Source: Aquarana catesbeiana
Taxonomy: Eukaryota > Chordata > Amphibia > Anura > Ranidae
Direction: 5' to 3'
Length of the DNA: 64,000 nt
NCBI RefSeq assembly: GCF_042186555.1
Contig: NC_133328.1
Location: forward strand, 496,771,106 to 496,835,105
The position numbers and the translations under genes are program-made. The notes beneath the pieces are model-generated. The model searched no databases. It was not told the DNA's origin and was given only the letters and a program-made list of their open reading frames with translations. This document shows, in pieces, positions 56,346 to 64,000 of the stretch. Within the stretch, counting starts at the first letter, position 1. Every line of letters starts with the position of its first letter.

Positions 56346-59300
56346 CTAATCGGCGGGTAAGGGTGGGGTATCTCTGACCCAAAGGGAAAACTCATCAGAA
56401 TAGCGAAACATGGACCATGAGGTCCAGGTGGCGGTAAACTGCTCCTCCTTTCCCACTTCCTCCGCCAACAGGCGCTCCAGATCTCTTATCTGGTCCACTT
56501 CAACCACCCATTCTCCCAAGGAAGGCACATCTGTCGTTTTCCAATGTCGGGGGATCACTGTCCTAACTGCTGCCAGAAAGTGGCGCAGTACATCTTTTTT
56601 AATCGACTTGAGGGGGCCTGGGAGTATAGATAATAGGGCTATCTCTGGTGTGGGTTTGATTGATGTCGCCATCAGCCTGCTGTAAAGATCAAAGACCTTT
56701 TGCCATAGTTTCCAGATTGGAGGGCAAGCCCACCAGATGTGAAGCATTGTCCCGCTAGAGGACAGGCATCTCCAACACACGTCTGTCAAAGAGGGGTTAA
56801 ACTTTTTAATATCTACTGGGCATCTGTACCACCTCGTTAATAATTTAAACCCTTTTTCTTGGTTCTTGGTTGCCAGGGAAATCCTATGCGTTAGGATAAA
56901 GCTTTTTTGCCAATCAGTGGGGGAGATGGAGTGTTGCAGCTCCGCTTCCCATTTCTGTGTATATGTTGGAAGGTCAGGGGCATATTCGTTCAGTAGTAGG
57001 GAATACAACAGTGATACTACATGTATTGGTGGGTCTGGTTGTAAAAGCAGTTCATCAAAGTCTGATGGGTCGGCCAGTATCTCTGAGATGGATGAGAAAG
57101 TGCGTATGTATGACGTTATTTGACCCCTTTGTAACCACATTGTTGAGGTCCCTAATTCCGTCCGAGAGGGTATGTCCGTTCTCAAGGATGGGTCAGCGCG
57201 TAAGACCTGTGCTAAACGTCTATGGCTATCCCTACTCCAGGGTCCAAATCTTAACTTGTTCGCTGCTGGGGGGAAAGCCGGAGTCCCGAAGAGAGGGGTC
57301 ATTGGGCCCTGGATTTTAGACAATTTACTCGCTGAGATCATGCGGTCCCAAATCTGGAGAGTTTGGCGAGTAAGAGCAGTGGAGAATAAGCCGTCCCCAC
57401 GCCCAGCCATAGGGGTCCATGGCAGGGCGCAAAGATCAGCCTCATTAAGATATTTCTCTAGTTGAACCCAAAGTTTGGAGGAAGAGTGGTGGAACCAATC
57501 CACTATACGCACGAGTACCGCTGCCTTATGGTATATAGAGGCATCTGGGACCCCCCCTGACTTTCGGGAGAATCATTGTGTCATGTTTTATCCTGGGGCG
57601 ACGTCCCTGCCATATAAATTTAGAGAAGATCTGACGGAGCCTTTTGAAGAACGAGGTGGGGATATAGATAGGAATGGTCTGGAAAAGGTATAATGCCGCG
57701 TACACACGGTCGGACTTTACGGCGGACTTTGCCCGGCGGATTTTTCGACGTACTTTCCGACGGACTTTGTGAATGAACGGACTTGCCTACACACAATCCA
57801 CCAAAGTCCGTCGAATTCGTACGTGATGACGTACGACCGGACTAAAACAAGGAAGTTCATAGCCAGTAGCCAATAGCTGCCCTAGCGTGCCTTTTTGTCC
57901 GTCGAACTAGCATACAGACGAGCGGACTTTTCGACCGGACTCGATTTCAACGGATAAATTTTAAACAAGTTTAAAATCTAAGTCCGTCCAACTTTTGAGA
58001 AAACAAAGTCCGCTGGAGCCCACACACATCGAATTGTCCGACGAAATCCAGTCCGCCGGGCAAAGTCCGCCGTAAAGTCCGCTCGTGTGTACGCGGCATT
58101 AGAATCGAGGGAGAACATCCATCTTCAAGACATTCACCCTACCCAGCCAGGAGAGCTGTTTAGAGGCATATGTGGTCAGATCCGCTTGAGTTCTGGTAAG
58201 TAAAGGGGTGAAGTTGCTGGAGAATAGTTGGGATGAGACTGTTGGAATATGGATTCCTAGATAGCGGATAGATGTGGAGCTTGTCTTAAAAGGGAAGGAA
58301 GTCGTAAGCTGTTGTAGAACCGCTGTTGGGAGTGAAATGTTGAGGATTTCTGACTTATTTAGATTAACTTTAAAATTACTAACCTCTCCATACCTCTGAA
58401 ACTCCTGCATAATGGAGGGTAGAGAAATTTGTGGTTGGGTTACAAATATGAGTAGATCATCAGCAAATAGGGCAATTTTAGTGTGTAGTGGGCCTACTCT
58501 AACGCCATGTATGGCCGGATTGTTTCTAAGGGCAATGGCTAGGTGTTCCATGACAATTACATAAAGAATGGGGGACAAGGGGCACCCCTGCCGCGTTCCG
58601 TTGTGTATAGTAAACTTAGGGGATAGGGAGCCGTTTAGTCTAATCCTAGCGGAAGGAGATGTGTAGAGGGACATTATTCTGGAGATCATGTTTTGGCCTA
58701 GACCTAGTTGTTGTAATGATAAGCGGAGAAATTGCCAGTCGACACGGTCGAAGGCTTTTTCCGCATCGACTGTGAGAAGGCACAATGGGATATTGTGGGC
58801 CAGAGCATAATCAGCAATGAGGAGTGTTTTTAGGGTGTTGTCACGCGCCTCCCTTCCACTCACAAAGCCAACCTGATCTAGGTGTATTAAACGGGGTAAC
58901 AATGGTTGCAACCTATTAGCTAAAATTTTTGCGTACACCTTTAGATCTACTCCTATTAGCGAAATAGGTCGGTAATTAGCGCAAACATTCAGGTCTTTGT
59001 CTGGTTTGGGGATGAGGGTAATATGTGCCTCTAAGGTTTGTGGTGGGAACACTGATCGTTCAGAGATGGAGTTAAATACTTTTGTCAAGAAGGGAGTAAG
59101 AAGGGTAGCAAATTGTTTATAGAATTTCGGAGTAAAGCCATCAGGACCCGGGCTTTTACCAGATGGGGTAGAAGTAATGGCGCGGGCAACCTCGTCTTCC
59201 GAAATCGGGGCCTCAAGGTCCTCTATCGTCTCGCCATCTAGAGTGGGTAATGCAGTTTGCTCGATGTATAAGGCTTGTGTTTCCGCTGTAGTGAGGGGAG

Positions 59301-60603
59301 GATCAGTGGAGCTCGCTGCAGGTATATTATATAGGGATTGATAAAAGTCCCGGAACACCTGTCCCATCTCGGAAGGTGATGAGACAGTTTTCCCAGAGCT
59401 GTCCCGTATATGAGGTATAAAGGAGTTAGGTTGTTTGGTGTGGAGGGTGCGAGCCAGGGATCTACCACATTTATCTCTAAATTTATATTGATGAAAAGCT
59501 AGTTTGTTCGCAAACGTGCGGGCTGATGCCTCATATAACTCTCTAAGCTGGGTGCGAGCAGAAGAAACCTCCGTAAGCAGTTCAACCGTCGGGGAGCGTT
59601 TATGAGTAGTTTCTAGTGTCCTTAGCTTATGTACTGCCGTAACTATCGCAGTTGAACGTTCTTTTTTCATGCGAGCACCCATCTGAATAAACCTACCCCG
59701 TAATACCGCCTTCAATGCTTCCCATTTCATGGGTGGTGAGGTGTCATCAGATGTGTGATCTGTGAAAAAGTTTGATATCGTCTCTGCTATCTGTGTTTCA
59801 AACCCTGGTTCAGTCAAGAGAGAGTCATTTAACCTCCATGTCCATTCTTTTATTGGTGTAGAGGGGATTGTAAGCGTCAGGAATATGGGTGAGTGGTCGG
59901 ACCAAACCATAGGGTCTATTTCACAATTGGGGGACCAATCTAAGCAGCCGTGCTCGACTAAAAAATAATCTATACGACTGTATGATTGGTGGATGTTGGA
60001 GAAGTGTGTGTAGTTTCGTGAGTCCGGGTACAGTATTCGCCATACGTCTATGAGATGCATATTGTAGATGGTACGTTTTAGGGCCCGTATTTTTGGAAAG
60101 GATATAGACGAACGGGATGTCGATGAATCCAAAAGTGGATCCAGGGGAGTATTGAAGTCCCCTCCGAGTATGAGCTTGCCCTCCGTGAAACCCGCCAAAA
60201 TCTTTAGGTATTGCAAGGCTGATGGGACTTGGTGTGTGTTAGGCAAGTATACGTTGGCAATTGTAAATTTAGTCCCCCATAATAAAATTTTTACAAAGAC
60301 ATACCTGCCTTGGGGGTCCGTCACCTGATCAAGCAGCTCAATAGGGAGTGTTTTATGAAACGCAATAGATACTCCTTTAGATTTTTGTGTCGGGTTGGTA
60401 CTGTGTATCCATCTATTGAAATATCTATTGGAGCAGGAAGGAGTGGAGTCAGAATGGAAGTGGGTCTCCTGCAGCAAGAGTATGCTGACCTGTCTTTTGT
60501 GCATCTGATATAGAATTTGCCCACGTTTCGACGCTATGTTAAGTCCGTTTACATTATACGAACAAAGTTTCAGGTGTGGGCGCAAAGTCACCGTGTGAGC
60601 CAT
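56346..60603 (-). pseudogene. L1 ORF2: endonuclease-reverse transcriptase, one frameshift and one MITE
   Basis: Start MAHTVTLRPHLKLCSYNVNG at 60,603. Endonuclease residues: SYNVNGL (N), LLQETHF (E), LGGDFNTPLDP (D, N), SRIDYFLV (D), WSDHSPIF (D-H). RT: GKSPGPDGFTPKFYKQ, ANYRPISLIGVDLKVYAK, LTVDAEKAFDRVDW, NGTRQGCPLSP, FADDLLIF (catalytic). The frame ends at 58,099 only because the MITE supplies a stop. Beyond it the same frame continues (YLFQTIP at 57,690), shifts at a seven-C run (about 57,551-57,557), and ends at 56,346 after the zinc-knuckle CWRCLSSSGTMLHIWWACP. Without the MITE it would be about 1,280 codons, normal for the clade. Confidence 0.95.
57694..58098. mobile_element. TWA-flanked MITE (copy 4) in L1 ORF2
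   Basis: Ends TGCCGCGTACACACG and CGTGTGTACGCGGCA. Flanks TAA (57,691-57,693) and TTA (58,099-58,101). Unit plus three bases is 408 bp, a multiple of three. Keeping the left TAA restores the L1 reading (LPRFLYLFQ); the right TTA gives the premature stop. Non-coding. Confidence 0.93.
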
Positions 60604-61578
60604 GCTGGAGTGCCAAAAGCTGTAAAAGGGAGAAAGTATTAAGATATGGAGGAAAGGTATAGGGAGCAGGAAAGAAAAAGAAAGAAGAGATGAAGAAAAA
60701 GATAAACAGACAAAGGAGGGGAAGAGAGGGAGGGGAGGAAGAAAAATGAAAGGAGCGTGAGGATAATGGAAGAAATACGATATAAATGAAAAGACACCTA
60801 AAAAGATGTGTCTGGAAAACTAATGTGTCCGCGAACGCAGAACACTGCGTGAAAATTCACGTTTTAGGCACAAACCGTGCCTGTCCTATTGTGGGGGAAA
60901 AGTCGAGATGAATGGGTCTGAGCCGTGTTCCCGACAGCATATCAGGCATGCAAGTAGTATGTGTGGCACACTTGATATTTAAAACGAGTGTGGGGCATAA
61001 GGCAGCTTAACCACAACAAATGATAACAATCAACCAAGTGTGTGCATTGGATTTAAATAAGTAACCCTGAGGTATATATAAAACTATTGCATTGTCTCAT
61101 GTATATAAAGAAAGTTATTGCGCCAAGACAATTGGGTGGGTATATGGAGGGCAGGGAGAGTGGGGGATCCCTCCATGGGGGCAATCCTCTGCTCCATGTG
61201 TAACGTCCTTTAAACCCTATATTCTCTGTAGCAGAGACCGAGTAAAACCGGGTACCAAACCCCCCTCCGAGGAAGGTATCCCCCCACTCCCGCTACACCT
61301 CCCCCACTGCATATATCATCATGGGAAGGTGAGAGGAATCAATCTGAGACAATGCAAAACATCTTTAGAAAAACGTCAGATAAAAAGGAAAAAAGAAAAA
61401 CACAAAAACATAGCATTGGTAGACATTCGCATTACCTGACGCTCTTCATAATGAGAGGCATAAGATTGACTCCAATCTATGTTCTCACCCGAACCCCAGC
61501 CAAATTGTAAATTGGCAAAGAGCAGGGAAAGAACCAGTGGAGACAAAACAAGCCATCAGTCTCTAATTAACTGTTGAG
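60604..61578 (-). other. L1 inter-ORF spacer
   Basis: 975 bp between the ORF1 stop and the ORF2 start with no conserved frame. It contains a purine-rich stretch at 60,645-60,760 on the plus strand (pyrimidine-rich on the L1 RNA). How ORF2 is translated across such a gap is unclear; internal entry or a separate transcript are options. Confidence 0.75.
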
Positions 61579-62763
61579 TTAATCTTCTGGGGAAGTAGGT
61601 CTTCTTATCCCTGGGCCAGAGGAAACTGATCTGGACCTAGGACGTCTGCGGCGCTGTGGAAGTGGACCAAGTCCCACCTGGCCTGATCTATCCTCTGGAG
61701 GGTCTAACCAGTTCAAAACTTCCACTGGATCTTGTTCGATAAAGAGGAAAAAGTCGGGCAGTTGGTCTGGATCAGAGAGCGTAAACCTGTTGCCGCCCCG
61801 TGTCACCTTGATGCTGAAGGGGTGACCCCATGTATAGGTAGCTCCAGCTTGCCGTATAAGGTCAAGTAGAGGGCGCACCACTCTACGCATATACAGCGTA
61901 TTGCGAGATAAGTCAGGGTATAGGTGAATAGGGGCACCAAAGAAGTCAACAGGACCCAAGTTCCATGCCTTTCGCATGATCTCTTCTTTTAAAGTGTAAT
62001 AGTGGACCCGACATAGAACATCGCGGGGGCGACCATCTCGGGCCCCCCCTGGTCCTCCTACTCTGTGAACACGATCCAGTTCAATTGGTGATGTTGCCTC
62101 TCTTCCCAGTGCTTTATTGAGGATAGTTATGACAGTGGGTTTCAATTCTGCTCCAGATGTTGCCTCCGGTATGCCTTGCAGTCTAATGTTATTTCTGCGA
62201 CTGCGATTTTCGCTGTCTTCTATGCGGAGTTGCTGGTGACGTATGCGCCTAAGATGTGTCGCGGATGAGGATTCAAGGGCTGTTATACGTGCCTCGTGGT
62301 CATCCTGAGCCGTGGTTAAGACCGATACTGCTTCCTCGTTAGCTGTGACTTGTTGCCTCAGGGCGTTCAGCTTCACGTGGAGGGAATCTTCCATTTTGCT
62401 TGCCCAGGATTCGAAATCCATTCTGAAGGCAGAGAGGAGGGCAGCAGCTTCCGATCTAATGGGTTCTCCTGATAGGGGATGCGTAGCAGACTGGGATTCC
62501 CCGGTGCCTGTGTCGGACGATGAGACTGACCTTGTGGAGGAGGCTGAGGGCTCTCCCGTAGAATTCTGAAGTCTCTCATTATTGTCCTCTGCCGTGTGAG
62601 CTGCTGCTGAGGCGGGAGACTTGGTCTTCCCCGGGTTGCGGCCGGGTGCCATCTTGTCTTTGGGAGTTCGGGGATCAATCGGCGTAGTTCTAAGTAGATA
62701 CCTCTGTATGGTGCCTTGTTGGGGGTCGGTAAGCTCCGTGGAGTGTGAGCTAGCTGCCGCCAT
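61579..62763 (-). CDS. L1 ORF1 protein (RNA-binding chaperone), intact
   Basis: 394 codons. The N-terminus (1-110) is Ser/Thr/Pro-rich and disordered. Residues about 115-175 form a heptad-rich coiled coil (FESWASKMEDSLHVKLNAL..., ITALESSS) for trimerisation. The RRM-type block starts at ENRSRRNNIRLQGIPE (about 185-200), followed by the C-terminal domain (RPRDVLCRVHYYTLKEEI, FGAPIHLYPDLS). An Arg/Ser-rich tail (RRRRPRSRSVSS) ends the protein. In L1 elements ORF1p coats the element RNA and is needed for retrotransposition. A second ATG lies at codon 38, but the first gives the longer conserved-like frame. Confidence 0.92.
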   Translation of the reverse strand: MAAASSHSTELTDPQQGTIQRYLLRTTPIDPRTPKDKMAPGRNPGKTKSPASAAAHTAEDNNERLQNSTGEPSASSTRSVSSSDTGTGESQSATHPLSGEPIRSEAAALLSAFRMDFESWASKMEDSLHVKLNALRQQVTANEEAVSVLTTAQDDHEARITALESSSATHLRRIRHQQLRIEDSENRSRRNNIRLQGIPEATSGAELKPTVITILNKALGREATSPIELDRVHRVGGPGGARDGRPRDVLCRVHYYTLKEEIMRKAWNLGPVDFFGAPIHLYPDLSRNTLYMRRVVRPLLDLIRQAGATYTWGHPFSIKVTRGGNRFTLSDPDQLPDFFLFIEQDPVEVLNWLDPPEDRSGQVGLGPLPQRRRRPRSRSVSSGPGIRRPTSPED

Positions 62764-63897
62764 GTATTATGTGGGTGTGCTATGCTATGTAAATAGCCTG
62801 TAGCTGTCGGGATAGCACGGGACTCAGGGGTGCGGGTCTTCAGCCATCCATAGTTAGTCTCTCTCCATCAAAACCTATCTTCCACGGAGATGAGGGGGAC
62901 TGGGGAGGGTGACCAGGCCTGCGGGAGCAGCGGTGTCACCCTATTAACATGGGCGCAAGGCTGGGACACCGTATGGGTTCAAGGGGGAGAGCACCGTCCA
63001 GCCAGGGCACAGTTTCTGATAGTGCAGGCCCGTCTTGTAAGCTAGGCCGCAAGATGGTAAGATGGCGGCCGTCACTGGAAGTCTCTAGTGTTACTGGGGT
63101 CAGCGATGGGTCTGAGCTGGCTATAAACTTGTCAGATATGCCCAGGGGGGGCCACTTTAAGTGAGGGTGAATTATATGACCCCCTTACCTCCGGTCGTGG
63201 CGCCAAGATGCGGTGATGCTGGGGGCCTCACAGGCCTCGGGCCTGCCGCAAGCATCCAGTGCCTGCTTTCTCTGCCTTGTCTGGTGTCCCCTCCGCTCCG
63301 GATACAGCCCTCCCGGCCCCAGGGCCCCCGATCGCCCTCCGCGGCACCCGAGACCGGGGATTCTGTGTGTCTCGTAGGCCGCAAGATGGCGGCCGGCGTC
63401 TGTGGAGTGAGGCCGGCCGCGGCCCGAAAACAAGCAATCCGTCAGCCAATCTACTTAAATATTCTCAGGGAAGGACTCCTCCAGTGCCCAGTGGCTACCA
63501 GGTAGGCTTTGGGGCAGCTTTTGATGTCTGTGGAGGCCGGATGGCTGTAGATTGTAGAAGGCCGGCCGCGGCCTGAAAACAAAGTAGTCCGCCGGCTAAT
63601 CTGCTCCAATGTCCTCAGTAAAAGGCTCTCCTAGTGCCCAGTGGTTATTAGATAGGCTTTGGGGCAGCTTTTGATGTCTGTGGAGGCCGGATGGCTGTAG
63701 ATTGTAGAAGGCCGGCCGCGGCCTGAAAACAAAGTAGTCCGCCGGCTAATCTGCTCCAATGTCCTCAGTAAAAGGCTCTCCTAGTGCCCAGTGGTTATTA
63801 GATAGGCTTTGGGGCAGTTTTTGATGTTTGTGGATGCCGGATGGCAGTGGATTGCAGAGGGCTAGACAGAGCTCCTCTGCAGTGCGTCCATTCACCT
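62764..63897 (-). promoter_or_regulatory. L1 5' UTR with tandem promoter-like monomers
   Basis: GC- and CpG-rich 1.1 kb upstream of ORF1. Tandem 150-bp units: a diverged one before 63,541, then 63,541-63,690, 63,691-63,840 and a partial unit to 63,897. Two or more caagatggcggcc motifs (63,051-63,069; 63,382-63,397, plus strand) match the YY1-type consensus aanatggcggc. Monomeric 5' UTRs act as promoters in mouse L1; the role here is inferred. Confidence 0.75.
63541..63840 (-). repeat. 150-bp tandem monomers of the L1 5' UTR
   Basis: The phrase atggctgtagattgtagaag begins at 63,541 and 63,691, and a variant at 63,841, exactly 150 bp apart. The first two full units look identical over most of their length. 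Confidence 0.93.
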
Positions 63898-64000
63898 CCT
63901 AAAGGCTCAGTTTGATTGGACAGCTACATGGAAAATCTGATTTAACATTAAAGCATATTTAAATTTATAAACAAAAATGTATTTTTTGCAGCTTATCAGC
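63898..64000 (+). pseudogene. LINE relic, part 3, with right target-site copy
   Basis: The first 17 bases are the right copy of the L1 target duplication. The relic frame then continues in phase with part 2 (LKAQFDWTATWK), proving that 55,858-63,897 was inserted here. It runs off the window. Confidence 0.75.

Larger units (their letters stand above)
55858..63897 (-). mobile_element. Full-length L1 (Tx1-like) LINE
   Basis: 8,040 bp including a 405-bp MITE. Order on the minus strand: 5' UTR with 150-bp monomers, ORF1, a 975-bp spacer, ORF2, and a 3' UTR ending in a short attgaaaa tail with no long poly(A). The perfect 17-bp duplication proves a complete retrotransposition event into the LINE relic. 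An intact ORF1 and nearly intact ORF2 make it the youngest large element here. Confidence 0.95.

Noticed and set aside
1..64000. A host protein-coding gene or exon
   Set aside because: All protein-like blocks belong to mobile elements. Remaining ORFs are short, without conserved motifs, and lie in repeats. An unannotated small exon cannot be excluded without transcripts.

Overview
This window looks like vertebrate, very probably amphibian, intergenic DNA; a ranid or related neobatrachian frog is my best guess. That guess rests on the repeat content: a CR1 LINE whose ORF1 carries an SGNH esterase domain, Tx1/L1-type LINEs, a Penelope-like element with a GIY-YIG nuclease, BEL/Pao, four Tc1 transposons with both ends recognisable (one cut by the window edge), and many TTAA-flanked, TWA-flanked and hAT-type MITEs. 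I found no host gene, exon, tRNA or rRNA. Almost everything recognisable is mobile DNA, much of it nested, and several nestings can be proved because removing the insert plus one target-site duplication (TSD) restores an interrupted reading frame.

Layout. 1-2,448: Tc1 transposon interrupted by a TTAA-flanked MITE. 2.6-14.3 kb: MITEs and foldback repeats, mostly of TTAA-flanked families, plus small degenerate tandem repeats. 14.35-20.31 kb: a 22-bp tandem array split by a 5.5-kb Penelope-like retroelement with 678-bp inverted terminal arms. 20.5-28.7 kb: unique-looking DNA, a second Tc1 (22,310-23,931) and more MITEs. 28.74 to about 37.2 kb: a near full-length CR1 on the minus strand, interrupted by a TTAA MITE, a TWA MITE and a 3.15-kb hAT element that carries a 31-bp minisatellite of about 65 units. 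37.2-44.0 kb: sparse foldbacks and MITEs. 44.0-50.9 kb: two further Tc1 transposons and a Tc1-derived MITE; the second Tc1 holds an L1 fragment and several MITEs. 51.1-64.0 kb: a decayed LINE on the plus strand broken by two L1 insertions. The first L1 holds a deleted BEL/Pao copy. The second is a full-length L1 with a perfect 17-bp TSD and contains a TWA MITE.

The genes here do not form a pathway. They are transposition proteins: L1 ORF1p and ORF2p, CR1 ORF1 and ORF2, the Penelope RT-endonuclease, BEL pol and Tc1 transposases. All are broken except L1 ORF1 (61,579-62,763). L1 ORF2 is close to intact, with one homopolymer frameshift and one MITE. The most unusual structures are the 31-bp minisatellite that is open in all three minus-strand frames and so yields a spurious 706-codon ORF, the Penelope element with equal-length inverted arms inside a satellite, and the BEL copy whose TSD survives although its 5' LTR is reduced to about nine bases.
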